Shown here piece by piece: positions 16,590 to 25,346 of a DNA stretch of 64,000 nucleotides. Source of the stretch: Achromobacter pestifer. Its GTDB lineage: Bacteria; Pseudomonadota; Gammaproteobacteria; Burkholderiales; Burkholderiaceae_B. Within the stretch, counting starts at the first letter, position 1. Each line of letters starts with the position of its first letter. The notes under the pieces were generated by a model that saw only the letters and a program-made list of their open reading frames with translations, had not been told where the DNA came from and did not search any database. The DNA is taken from positions 5,704,001 through 5,768,000 of the forward strand of contig NZ_CP053985.1 of the NCBI RefSeq assembly GCF_013267355.1. Reading direction: 5' to 3'. The position numbers and the translations under genes are program-made.

Positions 16590-18203
16590 ATGACGAATCC
16601 CTATATCGCGCTGGAAGGCGTGTCTTATGTTCTGCCGGATGGCGAAACGCTATTCTCCGGTCTCAACGAACAGTTCGACCTGCGGCCTACCGGGCTGGTG
16701 GGCCGCAATGGCGTGGGCAAGAGCGTGCTGGCCCGCATTCTTGCCGGCCTGCTGCCACCCGCCAGCGGCCGTTGCCTGCGCTCGGGCAGCGTGCATTACC
16801 TGGCCCAGCAGGCCGCGCCGCGTGTGGCAGAGACCGTGGCCGGCCTGGCGGGCATGCAGGCCACGCTGGCTGCGTTGGGGCGCATCGAAGCGGGCAGCGC
16901 CGCCGCCGAGGACTTCGACATCGTGGGCGAGCGCTGGGACGCGCGCCTCGCCTTGCAGCAGGAACTGGAGCGCTGCGGCCTGGGTCATCTGGATGCCGCG
17001 ACGCCGGCCGCCGCGCTCAGCGGCGGCGAGGCCATGCGTGTCGCCTTGATCGGCGCCTTGCTGTCGGACGCCGACTTCCTGATCCTGGACGAACCTACCA
17101 ACCATCTAGACAGGCCGAACCGGCTGGCCCTGGCCGAGCAGCTACGGCGCTGGCCGCGCGGTTTGCTGGTGATCAGCCACGACCGGCAACTGCTGGAGGC
17201 GATGCAGCGCATCGTGGAACTGTCCACGCTGGGACTGCGCGGGTATGGGGGTGGCTACAGCTTTTACGCGCAGCGCAAGGAAGATGAGCGGTGCAACGCG
17301 CTGTCGCTGCTGGAGCTGCGCAAGCATGAGCGCCAACGCGAAGAACAGGCCCTGCGCGAACAGCGCGAACGCCAGGAACGCCGTCAGGCGCGCGGCAACC
17401 GCCAGGCGCGCGACGCCAACCAGGCCAAGATCCTGCTGGGCCGGCAGAAGGCGCGCAGCGAAACCTCCGCGGGCAAGCTGCGCCACCAGCATGCGGCGGC
17501 CAGCGAGCAGCTTGTCTTGCGCGTGCGCGAGGCGGCCGCGCGGGTCGACGACCAGGACGCCATCGTGCTGCATGCGCCGCCAGCCGCGATGCCAGCGCAG
17601 CGCCGTGTCGCCGAACTGGACGCGGTGGAGCTGCCGTTTGTCCCGGCCGCCACGCGCTGTATCGACCTGACGCTGGGCGGGCAGCAGCGGGTGGGGGTGG
17701 TCGGTCCGAACGGCTGCGGCAAGTCGACCTTGCTCAAGGTGCTGGCGGGACAACTGCAGGCATCGGGCGGAACCTGCCGGGTCGCGGCAAAGGCCGTGTA
17801 TATGGATCAGGGGCTGGCCATGCTGGCGCCGCAGCTGCCCGTGCTGGCGCAGTTGCAGGCGGCCAATCGCGGCGCGACGGAAGCAGACTTGCGCACGCGC
17901 CTGGCCCAGCTGGGTCTGGACGCGCGCAAGATCGCGGCGCCCAGCGGCGCGCTCAGCGGAGGAGAGCGCCTGAAGGCCGCGCTGGCCTGCGCGCTGTATG
18001 CCGATCCGCCCGCGCAGCTGCTGTTGCTGGATGAACCCAGCAATCACCTGGATCTGCCTTCGATGCAGGCATTGGAGGCGATGCTGCGCGCCTACCGGGG
18101 CGCCCTGGTGGTGGTGTCCCATGACGACGCGTTCATGGACAGCCTGGACCTGACGCACCGGCTGGCCGCGGGCGGCGGCGGCTGGCGCCTGGATACTATC
18201 TGA
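16590..18203 (+). CDS. ABC-F family ATPase (ribosome-associated type)
   Basis: A soluble protein of about 537 residues with two ABC domains and no membrane segments. The first domain has Walker A GRNGVGKS and DEPTNHLD; the second GPNGCGKST, signature LSGGERLK and DEPSNHLD. Between them is a charged arginine/glutamate-rich linker (about residues 235-300) as in ABC-F proteins, which act on the ribosome E site. The ATG at 16590 has GGAA nearby; a TTG at 16569 is an alternative. Whether it gives antibiotic resistance or has a housekeeping role cannot be told. Its stop overlaps the convergent acetyltransferase gene by 8 bases. Confidence 0.88.
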   Translation: MTNPYIALEGVSYVLPDGETLFSGLNEQFDLRPTGLVGRNGVGKSVLARILAGLLPPASGRCLRSGSVHYLAQQAAPRVAETVAGLAGMQATLAALGRIEAGSAAAEDFDIVGERWDARLALQQELERCGLGHLDAATPAAALSGGEAMRVALIGALLSDADFLILDEPTNHLDRPNRLALAEQLRRWPRGLLVISHDRQLLEAMQRIVELSTLGLRGYGGGYSFYAQRKEDERCNALSLLELRKHERQREEQALREQRERQERRQARGNRQARDANQAKILLGRQKARSETSAGKLRHQHAAASEQLVLRVREAAARVDDQDAIVLHAPPAAMPAQRRVAELDAVELPFVPAATRCIDLTLGGQQRVGVVGPNGCGKSTLLKVLAGQLQASGGTCRVAAKAVYMDQGLAMLAPQLPVLAQLQAANRGATEADLRTRLAQLGLDARKIAAPSGALSGGERLKAALACALYADPPAQLLLLDEPSNHLDLPSMQALEAMLRAYRGALVVVSHDDAFMDSLDLTHRLAAGGGGWRLDTI

Positions 18204-18651
18204 TCGACAGTTCCAGGATGTCGTCGCCGGCTTCGTCCCGTTCGCCGGTGGGGATCCAGCCCAGGTGCCGGTAGAAGCCGTGAGAACGCACGGCGGGATC
18301 GCTGGCGCAGGCCAGGAACAGGCGTTCATGTCCCAGGCTTGCCAGATGCTGGACCACCAATTGCAGCAGCGTCTTGCCCGCGCCCTGGTTCTCGCTTTCG
18401 GGCAGCAGGGCCAGCACCACGATTTCGCCGGTATCGCGGTCGCCGAAACAGTAGCCTGTCACCCGGCCGTGCGCGCAAGCGACGAAGCCGGGCAGGTCGC
18501 CCGCGCGCACACCGGCGGCCCAGCTGTCCACGGTGATGCCCAGCGCGCGCAGTTCCTCCACGGAAAATGCGTTCTCTCTCGTCTGGCCACGGATCGTCAG
18601 GCAGGCAGGGACGTCGTCGGCGGTGGCGGGGCGGTATGTCAGTGTGTTCAT
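18196..18651 (-). CDS. GNAT-family N-acetyltransferase
   Basis: A 151-residue GNAT protein with the acetyl-CoA loop NQGAGKTLLQLVV (Q-x-x-G-x-G/A pattern, about residues 92-104), a preceding IVVLALLPE strand and C-terminal SHGFYRHLGWIPTGE, which is the usual motif-B end of the family. The start at 18651 removes a long non-homologous extension. Acceptor substrate unknown. It is convergent with the ABC-F gene and divergent from the membrane protein gene. Confidence 0.85.
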   Translation of the reverse strand: MNTLTYRPATADDVPACLTIRGQTRENAFSVEELRALGITVDSWAAGVRAGDLPGFVACAHGRVTGYCFGDRDTGEIVVLALLPESENQGAGKTLLQLVVQHLASLGHERLFLACASDPAVRSHGFYRHLGWIPTGERDEAGDDILELSIR

Positions 18652-18758
18652 GGCCGTATATTGACACCCTGTGCGCAATCGTGGCGAGCGGTAACACTCC
18701 GCGCCTCCCCGCGGCATTAAGATCGTCCGCTTCAATCCGCGCACTGCAGGGTGTAGGC

Positions 18759-20033
18759 ATGCTCGAGTCCGTACTCGCGCCATGGGCGCTCACCGGTCGG
18801 CTGTGGCTGCGGTTCTGGCCGCAATTGATGGCGCTGGTGCTGGCAGGCACGCTGGCCCGCGATGTGCTGCTGTGGGTGGCGGCGCAGACCGGCTTCGCCA
18901 ACCATCTGGCCGGCCTGGCCGTGCTGACGTTGGTGGCGCTGGCACAGTTGGTGACCACCGTCGCGATGTTTCTCGTGCTGCTGCCGGGGCTGCCGGCCTT
19001 GCGAGGCGCGCAGGAAGCGGCGCGCGCCGGGCAGGCGGAGACGGACGGGAGCAGAGGGCGGCTGGGGCAGGCGTTGACGGTGGCCTTGCTGCCGTTCTTC
19101 GCCTACTACGCGGCCTGGGGCTTTCTGGGCGACATCGTGCGGCAGTACTCGCGCCTGGCCTATGGGCTGGATCCGCTGGGCGAGCACGGCAATGTGCTGG
19201 ACGCGCTGGATTCCCGCTGGCTGCTGGTCTCGGTAGTGGTTTCCTGGCTGGTGCGCAAGGCGGCGGTCAAGGCGCGCGACCGCACGGGCCGTGGCCGCTG
19301 GCAATGGTTGGTGGTGCTGTGCGAGACCAACTGGATCCTGATCGGCCTGTACGTCATCAGCCGCTGGAAGGACCAGGCCTGGCAATGGCTGGCCGACCGG
19401 CGCGGGCTGGAGGCGCTGCTGCAGTCGCTGACGAACATGCTGACGCCCGTCTCGAACGCCTGGGCCGCGGGCGTGACGCCGGTGGAGGCGCAAGGGCCCA
19501 GCCTGGGCGCGGCGCTGGTGAGCCTGTTCTTCTATGCCTTGCTGCCGGTGCTTTGGCTGGTGATGGCCGCGCTGGTCTATGGCTATGACGTGCGCGACGA
19601 CGCCGAACTCAGGCGCTATGAACGGCTGCAAAGGCTGGGCGACCGCTACCGCGCCGTGCCGCGCTTTCTGCGCGATTTCGTCGAGCATTTCGTGGCTGGG
19701 TACCGCAAGCGCTATCTGCCCCTGGCCAGCGGCGTGCGCCTGGCTTTTCACAGCAGCGCGGTGCTGCTGGTCACGCTGATCGTGGGTTATCGCCTGATCG
19801 ATTGGGGCGCCGCATGGTTGTGGTACGGCGCGACGCGCCTGATCGGCCCGTATGACCTGGATACCTGGCAGGTACTGGCGCACGTCGTTTCGCTGCTGTT
19901 CGGCAGCCCGTTCCGTGATTCGTCCACCGGCGTGCTGATCGAGCCGCTGCGCATCTGCTTTCTCGCCGCCGTCCTAGAGTGCGCATACGCGCCCTGGAGG
20001 ATGCGCAGCCCGGCGCCAGCGCCGGCTGCCTGA
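18759..20033 (+). CDS. Uncharacterised multi-pass membrane protein
   Basis: About 424 residues, not recognised. There are several hydrophobic helices: roughly residues 10-35, 45-75, 105-125, 150-165, 185-205, 250-275, 335-355 and 385-405. Between them is a charged cytoplasmic-looking segment with YGYDVRDDAELRRYERLQRLGDRYRAVP. The start at 18759 is taken as the ATG just before the first helix. Its stop lies one base from the stop of the convergent 20035-20601 gene. The neighbouring three-gene group also encodes envelope proteins, so these may form one envelope locus; function unknown. Confidence 0.7.
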   Translation: MLESVLAPWALTGRLWLRFWPQLMALVLAGTLARDVLLWVAAQTGFANHLAGLAVLTLVALAQLVTTVAMFLVLLPGLPALRGAQEAARAGQAETDGSRGRLGQALTVALLPFFAYYAAWGFLGDIVRQYSRLAYGLDPLGEHGNVLDALDSRWLLVSVVVSWLVRKAAVKARDRTGRGRWQWLVVLCETNWILIGLYVISRWKDQAWQWLADRRGLEALLQSLTNMLTPVSNAWAAGVTPVEAQGPSLGAALVSLFFYALLPVLWLVMAALVYGYDVRDDAELRRYERLQRLGDRYRAVPRFLRDFVEHFVAGYRKRYLPLASGVRLAFHSSAVLLVTLIVGYRLIDWGAAWLWYGATRLIGPYDLDTWQVLAHVVSLLFGSPFRDSSTGVLIEPLRICFLAAVLECAYAPWRMRSPAPAPAA

Positions 20034-20034
20034 T

Positions 20035-20601
20035 TCAACCGGCCGGATCCGGCGGCGCGAAGCGCAGGTAGGCCGGCCGTTCTGCGTCGATAGATACGGT
20101 GACCGACCAGGGCGCGGCCGCGTCGGCGGGCACCATGAAGGCTTCCATGATCTCCACGCTGGCGCCGGGCGCGGCGCTGCTATGGGCGGCGGCCACGCAG
20201 CCGCGCGCCGTGCCGCGAGGCAGGCGCAGCGCCGGAGCGATGGCCGGCAGCCAGGTGCGCCCCTGCGCGTCGTGCAGCGCAATGCGGCAGCCGCGCCAGC
20301 GCGTGGGCAGATCGGCGGCCTGCACCTGCACGGAGAATGCGGCCAGCGCGGCGCGCGTGCCGGGCTGCCAGCCTCTGCCGGCGGGCGGCTCCAGGACGGC
20401 GAATTGCCGCAACTGCCATTGCGCGCCGCCCAGCGGCGCCCGCGCGCCCGCCGCGACCTCGCGCGGCTGCAATTCGCGGCCTTCGAGCCAGCGGGCCGCG
20501 CTGTCGCGGCCGCTCCAATACAGGCTCAACAGCAACAAGGGCGGCAGCAGCCAGAGGCTGCGGCGGCGCCAGCGGCGTTCATTCACGGCTGCGTCGTTCA
20601 T
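20035..20601 (-). CDS. Uncharacterised membrane-anchored protein, third gene of trio
   Basis: A 188-residue protein with a basic N-terminus (NERRWRRRSLW) and one hydrophobic helix (residues 15-30), then an extracytoplasmic domain with little charge. It is not recognised. The ATG at 20601 overlaps the stop of the upstream gene by ATGA, so the two are translationally coupled. All three proteins of the trio have this one-helix-plus-ectodomain design and similar sizes (188, 193 and about 198 residues), suggesting a shared complex or an old family expansion. Confidence 0.65.
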   Translation of the reverse strand: MNDAAVNERRWRRRSLWLLPPLLLLSLYWSGRDSAARWLEGRELQPREVAAGARAPLGGAQWQLRQFAVLEPPAGRGWQPGTRAALAAFSVQVQAADLPTRWRGCRIALHDAQGRTWLPAIAPALRLPRGTARGCVAAAHSSAAPGASVEIMEAFMVPADAAAPWSVTVSIDAERPAYLRFAPPDPAG

Positions 20602-21179
20602 GGCGCCGCCTCCTGGTCCAGATCGTACTGGGCCGCCGCGACGGGGCGTCCCGAGTCGTCCACCGGCACCTCGTCCAATGCGATGCGCACCTGCGAATCG
20701 AGGCGCGGGCCATAGCGGGCGGAAAGCAGCAGCGTGGCGCCGCGCGCCTGATCCGGGCGGATCTCGAACACCAGCCGGACGCTGCGTGGCAGGCCCGGCT
20801 CCACGGCATGGGGCGGCTGATTGCGTGCGAGCACGAGCCGGTCCGTGTGGCGGTAGGCCAGGCCGTCCGGGCCGAGCCAGGCTGCTTCGCCCGCCGAGGC
20901 CGAGGCGTCCCGGGCGGCCAGCCGCAGCCAGACGATGGCCCATACGCCGCCTGTCGTGCGCGTCTGCGTAGCGCTCAGGCTTTTGTAGTTCAGCTGCTGC
21001 GCGAACTGCACGCGCTCCACGGTGACCTCGAACTGCCTGGCGCTCACGGTCTGTCCCATGGTGCCGTTCGCCGTGATGGGGCCGGTCAGGGCCATGTAGC
21101 GGGGCGTGGTGCGCTGCATGGCGTAGAGGGCCAGCGCCGCGGCCAGCGCCAGCAGCAGGGTACCCAGCCGCGCGCTCAT
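20598..21179 (-). CDS. Uncharacterised membrane-anchored protein, second gene of trio
   Basis: A 193-residue protein with an N-terminal signal anchor (ARLGTLLLALAAALALYAM) and a periplasmic-type domain containing GPITANGTMGQTVSARQFEVTV and VWAIVWLRLAARDAS. The pattern of a reset strand followed by a variable-extension domain recalls DUF4352/TelA-type lipoprotein domains only loosely, so I leave it unnamed. It overlaps both neighbours by four bases (ATGA), which is evidence of a tight operon. Confidence 0.65.
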   Translation of the reverse strand: MSARLGTLLLALAAALALYAMQRTTPRYMALTGPITANGTMGQTVSARQFEVTVERVQFAQQLNYKSLSATQTRTTGGVWAIVWLRLAARDASASAGEAAWLGPDGLAYRHTDRLVLARNQPPHAVEPGLPRSVRLVFEIRPDQARGATLLLSARYGPRLDSQVRIALDEVPVDDSGRPVAAAQYDLDQEAAP

Positions 21180-21772
21180 GGCGCGGCCTCGGGCGTGCCG
21201 TCAGGCGTCACGGGCAATTCAACCCGGCCCACATTGGCGGGATTGAACCAGCCGGGGGCTCCGTACAGATTGTCGACGGGCTTGTAGATCTTGCTCTGCA
21301 CGGCAAGCGCGGTGCGCGCCGGCGCGGCGGCCGATGGCGGCAGCATCCAGACAAAGGCCATGCGCTCAGGTAGCCCGGGCTGCAGGTAGGGCATTTGCTG
21401 CGTGTCGCGCAGGCCGACCACCATGGGCTTGCCGGCAGTCGCCGCAAGCGGCGTGTTCCAGCGCAGCAGCCCGAGATAGTCGGCGCTCGATTCGGCTGTG
21501 CGGTTGGTGAGGTCGGCCTCGACCACCAGCGCCGTGGCGCCAGGCTTGACTGGCACGCCGTAGACCTTGGCGGTGGAGGCAGTCCAGGCCCGGCGCGGCA
21601 CCACCTGCCACTGTCCGGTCTGGATCGAAGCATCGGCGCTGTACACCGGTTCGGACGCGCGGTTGAGCTTGCCGTAGGCGCCGTACAACGCAACGCTGGC
21701 GGCGGCAAGCAGAGAGCCTATGCCTGCGAGGCTGGCGGCGACACGGGCTCTGAGCGAGTGCAGTACGCGCAT
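21176..21772 (-). CDS. Uncharacterised membrane-anchored protein, first gene of trio
   Basis: A protein of about 198 residues beginning MRVLHSLRARVAASLAGIGS, one transmembrane anchor and an ectodomain with the segments YSADASIQTGQWQVVPRRAW and LVVEADLTNRTAESSADYLGLL. The start at 21772 is preferred over 21808 because GGAG lies five bases before it. The domain looks like a single beta-rich module. Not recognised; start of the three-gene coupled operon. Confidence 0.65.
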   Translation of the reverse strand: MRVLHSLRARVAASLAGIGSLLAAASVALYGAYGKLNRASEPVYSADASIQTGQWQVVPRRAWTASTAKVYGVPVKPGATALVVEADLTNRTAESSADYLGLLRWNTPLAATAGKPMVVGLRDTQQMPYLQPGLPERMAFVWMLPPSAAAPARTALAVQSKIYKPVDNLYGAPGWFNPANVGRVELPVTPDGTPEAAP

Positions 21773-21926
21773 CCGGACTCCAAGCGCGCAGGCGGCGCGC
21801 ATCGGCAATCCCAGATCGTAGGCGCGCCGCTCCTGGCGGGTTCTGTCCTTATGTTTCCATGCATGTCGCGCATGGCGTTGCCGCGTGCGGCGGCCAAGTT
21901 TTGAAACAATTCACCGGGAGCATTCG

Positions 21927-22487
21927 TCAGAATAGGTTCAGCGCCCGAGCCACCCACCAGCCCAGGCCGATCGCGACGCCGATCAGCAGCATCCTGCGCA
22001 GGCCGCCGTTCTTCGCGGGCACGGCGCCCGGCGGCAGGCCGGCGTCCGGGCTGGATTGAACGGATGCGGCCGCGGTGCGGGCCGGGGCATCGGTCTCGAT
22101 CACGAATTCCGGCTTGGCGTCCTGCGGCTTCAATCCCGGCGCGAGGTTTTCCACGTCCACGCCGGCATTGCGCAGCATGTCCCACAGGCCGCCTTCTGCC
22201 TGGCCGGCGCGTAATGCCTCGATGCGTTCGCGTTCGGCGCGCGGCACTTCATCCAGGCTGTCGTACTTGCGGCCATTGACCGTGATCGCGCCATTCTTGA
22301 TCTCGACCTTGAAGGACTCGCCGTTTTCGATGCCGGCATAGCTCCAGGTCTCGCTGACCGTGGCGCCGTCCATCCCGCCGTCCAGCAGTGCTTCGATGTT
22401 GGCGCGCTGTTCGGACGTCAGGTCCTGCGTGGCGCTCCAGCTGCGCGTCGTCGTGGTGCTGCGCCAGGTCTTGGTTTCTTTGTTCAT
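21927..22487 (-). CDS. Uncharacterised protein with a C-terminal membrane anchor
   Basis: A 186-residue soluble-looking protein ending in one hydrophobic helix (MLLIGVAIGLGWWVARALNLF), so probably tail-anchored or a single-pass protein. The first 110 residues are polar (TSEQRANIEALLDGGMDG, GRKYDSLDEVPRAERERIEALRAG), and the middle is proline- and alanine-rich linker. It is upstream of the ectodomain trio with about 150 bases between, so it may be the same transcript. Not recognised. Confidence 0.6.
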   Translation of the reverse strand: MNKETKTWRSTTTTRSWSATQDLTSEQRANIEALLDGGMDGATVSETWSYAGIENGESFKVEIKNGAITVNGRKYDSLDEVPRAERERIEALRAGQAEGGLWDMLRNAGVDVENLAPGLKPQDAKPEFVIETDAPARTAAASVQSSPDAGLPPGAVPAKNGGLRRMLLIGVAIGLGWWVARALNLF

Positions 22488-22536
22488 TGCTCATCCATAG
22501 GTGTGCGGATCGCGTCCAGGGTCGCCGGCCTAGTCA

Positions 22537-22570
22537 TTAATGCAGAAGGTGTTTTCATGTCAAGGAAATC
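22537..22570. repeat. 34-bp repeat, copy 1 (upstream of GntR)
   Basis: TTAATGCA...TTTTCATGTCAAG...AAATC at 22537-22570 matches 29 of 34 bases with 25347-25380. The core TTTTCATGTCAAG is identical. The copy lies in the gap between the tail-anchored protein gene and the GntR gene, about 95 bases before the GntR start. It could be a duplicated promoter or regulator site; no inverted ends or target duplication typical of a mobile element are seen. Confidence 0.6.
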
Positions 22571-22607
22571 AGCAGGGCCCGCAATTTGCCGGGCTGCCGT
22601 CGTGCGT

Positions 22608-22620
22608 TGATATATCAGAT
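22608..22620. promoter_or_regulatory. GntR operator candidate
   Basis: TGATATATCA (22608-22617) is a perfect 10-bp palindrome continuing into TATCAGAT (22613-22620). The same TATCAGAT half-site occurs twice, inverted, at 25382-25411 before the dehydrogenase operon. It is 45 bases upstream of the GntR start, a natural autoregulation position. The GntR product is the likely ligand; unproven. Confidence 0.5.
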
Positions 22621-22664
22621 CTCCCTGACGATAATTCTTCCACTGTTGCCAGCAAGGAAACGTG

Positions 22665-23441
22665 ATGCAGAAGCCTTACCCCGCCACGGCGGCTGATCGG
22701 ATACGGCAGACGCTGGAGGATCAGATCGTCAATGCCGAGCTGCCGCCGGGCCTGGCGCTGGACGAGGCGTTGTTGGCGCAGCGTTGCGGCGTCTCGCGCA
22801 CGCCGGTGCGCGACGCCTTGCTGCAACTCTCGGCCCAGGGCTTTGTGCACATCAAGCCCCGTGTCGGCATATTCGTAGCTGCGCTCGAGCCCGACGAATT
22901 GGCCAATATGTTCGAGACCCTGGCCTACCTGGAAGGACTGTGCGCGGGGCTCGCCAGCCAGCGCATCACCCAGGCCGGACGCGGTGAACTGCTGGCAGCC
23001 CACCGCGACGCCGAGCCGGCTCGGGCCGCAAGCCGTCCTGGCGGCTACGCAGCGGCGAACCTCCAGTTCCACGACGTCCTCTATCGCGCCAGCGGCAACA
23101 GCTACCTGATCCAGCAGATCATGGCGATACGCAAGCGCACGCACCCTTACCGCTTGCGGCATTTCGATCAGCCGGGCCGTCTTGCCTGTTCATGGCGGGA
23201 ACACGCCGGCGTGCTGGAGGCGGTGCTGGACAGCGACGAGCGAGCAGCCTCGCAGGCCGCCACCCGCCACATCGTCGAGGGCGGGCAGCAGTTCCGCGAA
23301 TTCGCCGAACGCTTTCCGCAGGGCCTCTACGCGGCGGTAGGCAGCATGCGCGCGGAGCAGCAGGCTGCGCCCGCTGCGGCCACGCTTGCCTGGCTATATG
23401 GCCCGCGCACGGCGGCCAGGCATACCAAGCCGGTCAACTGA
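22665..23441 (+). CDS. GntR-family regulator (FadR subgroup, FCD domain)
   Basis: About 258 residues. The winged HTH (residues 10-75) contains DEALLAQRCGVSRTPVRDALLQLSAQGFV, followed by an FCD ligand-binding domain with the metal-site-like segments NLQFHDVLYRASGN, EHAGVLEAVLDSD and ATRHIVEGG. The ATG at 22665 has AAGGA at good spacing; the GTG at 22662 is too close. It precedes the Bug receptor and arylmalonate decarboxylase genes in the same direction, so it is likely their regulator, responding to an arylmalonate or other acid. The FCD domain usually binds carboxylates with a metal ion. Confidence 0.9.
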   Translation: MQKPYPATAADRIRQTLEDQIVNAELPPGLALDEALLAQRCGVSRTPVRDALLQLSAQGFVHIKPRVGIFVAALEPDELANMFETLAYLEGLCAGLASQRITQAGRGELLAAHRDAEPARAASRPGGYAAANLQFHDVLYRASGNSYLIQQIMAIRKRTHPYRLRHFDQPGRLACSWREHAGVLEAVLDSDERAASQAATRHIVEGGQQFREFAERFPQGLYAAVGSMRAEQQAAPAAATLAWLYGPRTAARHTKPVN

Positions 23442-23534
23442 ACCTTGTCCACCGCGTTTACCGGCGCCGGCCGGGGCGTGATGCTGTCCGGCGCTTTTGC
23501 GCCATCGATCAAAAACAGAAGCAGGAGACTAGCC

Positions 23535-24497
23535 GTGTTCCATCGAATTGCAGGCCTTGCGGCCGCCGTGTTCATCGCCGCCGCCGCCAGTCCGGCTGCC
23601 CGGGCGCAGACCACGCCGGTCAAGATCGTGGTCGGGTTTTCGCCCGGTGGCGGCGTGGATACGCTGGCGCGGCTGCTGGCTCAGGGGCTGGCACAGGCGA
23701 TCGAGCGGCCGGTGGTGGTTGAGAACAGGGCGGGGGCGGGAGGCACCATCGCCGCCGACGTGGTGGCGCGGGCCGAGCCCGACGGCGCGACCCTGCTGCT
23801 GGCGGATACGTCGCTGCTGCTCGCGCCGCACATCTATCCGAAGGTCAATTACCGGATGGGCACGAGCTTCACGCCGGTTGCAATGGTGGGCGACGCCGGG
23901 CTGGCCTTGGCTGTGCCTGCAGCCAGCCCGGCGCGCACGCTGCCGGATCTGCTGGCCATGGCGCGCAAGGAGCCGGGCCGCTATACCTATGCCTCGGTGG
24001 GCGTGGGGTCCATGCACCATCTGGGCGGCGAACTGATCAAGTCCATGGCCGACGTGGACCTGGTGCATGTGCCATACAAGGGCGGCAGCCCGGCCACCCA
24101 GGCGGTCGCATCGGATCAGGTGTCGTCCGCCATTTCCAGCCTGCCGGCGGTGATTCCGCAGGCGAGCGCAGGGCGTATACGCATCCTGGCGGTGCTGGGC
24201 GCCGAACGGTTCCCCGGCTTGCCGGATGTGCCGACGGTGGCGGAGACGCTGCCGGGCTTTGACGCGACCCCGGCGATCTTCCTGCTGGCGCCGGCCAAGA
24301 CGCCGGCTGCCGCGCTGGAACAGATCACGCAGGCGTTGCCGCAGGTATTGGCCCAGCCCAAGCTGCGCGAAGCGTTCATCGCGCAGGGCTCGCTGGTGCA
24401 CTACCAGCCTGCCGCCGCGCTTGCCGCATGGCTGCCGGTGCAGGAGCAACGCTGGGTCGACCTGATCTCGCGCGCCAAGCTGACCTTCGCCCCTTGA
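23535..24497 (+). CDS. Bug-family (TctC-like) solute-binding receptor of the decarboxylase locus
   Basis: A 320-residue Bug receptor: signal peptide (FHRIAGLAAAVFIAAAA, cleavage near AARAQ), then VKIVVGFSPGGGVDTLARLLAQ, ENRAGAGGTIAADVVA and GVGSMHHLGGELIKSMA. The start is the GTG at 23535 with AGGAGA seven bases before; an upstream TTG at 23445 has no ribosome-binding site. It sits between the GntR gene and arylmalonate decarboxylase gene (33 bases before the latter), so a malonate or arylmalonate ligand is likely. No TctA/TctB permease is in the window, as is usual for orphan Bug receptors. Confidence 0.9.
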   Translation: MFHRIAGLAAAVFIAAAASPAARAQTTPVKIVVGFSPGGGVDTLARLLAQGLAQAIERPVVVENRAGAGGTIAADVVARAEPDGATLLLADTSLLLAPHIYPKVNYRMGTSFTPVAMVGDAGLALAVPAASPARTLPDLLAMARKEPGRYTYASVGVGSMHHLGGELIKSMADVDLVHVPYKGGSPATQAVASDQVSSAISSLPAVIPQASAGRIRILAVLGAERFPGLPDVPTVAETLPGFDATPAIFLLAPAKTPAAALEQITQALPQVLAQPKLREAFIAQGSLVHYQPAAALAAWLPVQEQRWVDLISRAKLTFAP

Positions 24498-24529
24498 GAT
24501 TTTCGGTATCCACAGTAGGAGAACTTTTC

Positions 24530-25252
24530 ATGCAGCAATCAAGCACCCCCATCATCGGCATGATCGTGCCGCCCGCCGCGGGTCTCGTGCCGGCGGACGG
24601 GGCGCGGCTCTATCCCGATCTGCCCTTTATCGCCAGCGGACTGGGGTTGGGCTCTGTCACGCCGCAAGGCTATGACGCCGTGATCGAATCGGTGGTGGAC
24701 CATGCGCGCCGCCTGCGGGAGCAAGGCGCCGCGGTGGTGTCGCTGATGGGCACCTCGCTCAGCTTCTACCGGGGCGCGGCCTTCAATGCCGCGTTGACCG
24801 AGGCGATGCGCGAAGCCACCGGACTGCCATGCACGACCATGAGCACGGCGGTCCTGAACGGATTGCGCGCCCTGGGCGTGCAGCGCGTCGCGCTGGCGAC
24901 GGCCTACATTGACGATGTGAACGAGCGCCTGGCTGCATTCCTGGCCGAGGAGGGCCTGGTTCCCGCCGCGTGCCGCAGCCTCGGCATCACGGGTGTCGAA
25001 GCCATGGGGCGCGTGGATACGGACACGCTGGTCGACCTGTGCGCGCGTGCATTCGAGGCGGCGCCCGATAGCGACGGCATCCTGCTGTCTTGCGGCGGCC
25101 TGCTGACGCTGGACGCCATACCCGAAGTCGAGCGCCGTCTGGGCGTGCCGGTGGTGTCGAGTTCGCCTGCAGGGTTCTGGGACGCCGTGCGGCTTGCGGG
25201 GGGAGGGGGCAAGGCAAGGCCCGGGTACGGCCGCCTGTTCGACGAGTCCTGA
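24530..25252 (+). CDS. Arylmalonate decarboxylase (EC 4.1.1.76)
   Basis: This 240-residue protein belongs to the Asp/Glu racemase superfamily and is nearly identical, as far as I can recall it, to the Bordetella bronchiseptica arylmalonate decarboxylase. The catalytic Cys188 is present in LLSCGG and residue 74 is Gly (SLMGTS), where racemases have a second Cys; that one-cysteine arrangement is diagnostic of the decarboxylase. Cysteines at 101, 148, 171 and 188 match the known four. The enzyme removes one carboxylate from alpha-aryl-alpha-methylmalonates, giving chiral arylpropionates, without a cofactor. A good AGGAGA ribosome-binding site supports the start. Its physiological substrate is unknown. 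Confidence 0.93.
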   Translation: MQQSSTPIIGMIVPPAAGLVPADGARLYPDLPFIASGLGLGSVTPQGYDAVIESVVDHARRLREQGAAVVSLMGTSLSFYRGAAFNAALTEAMREATGLPCTTMSTAVLNGLRALGVQRVALATAYIDDVNERLAAFLAEEGLVPAACRSLGITGVEAMGRVDTDTLVDLCARAFEAAPDSDGILLSCGGLLTLDAIPEVERRLGVPVVSSSPAGFWDAVRLAGGGGKARPGYGRLFDES

Positions 25253-25313
25253 CGATAGCGTCTCGTCCGCGGCAAAGCCGCAAGCGCGCGCCAGCCGCGC
25301 ACCGCAGTGCCAC

Positions 25314-25343
25314 GAAACCCGCGCAAGCGGGTTTCTTACTTTG
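25314..25343 (+). terminator. Rho-independent terminator after arylmalonate decarboxylase
   Basis: GAAACCCGC-GCAA-GCGGGTTTC is a perfect 9-bp stem with a tetraloop, followed by a moderately T-rich run. It ends the GntR-Bug-decarboxylase transcript. The gap 25253-25575 (323 bases) holds this terminator, the 34-bp repeat copy 2, the inverted TATCAGAT boxes and the promoter region of the dehydrogenase operon; no gene is seen in it. Confidence 0.8.
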
Positions 25344-25346
25344 TCC

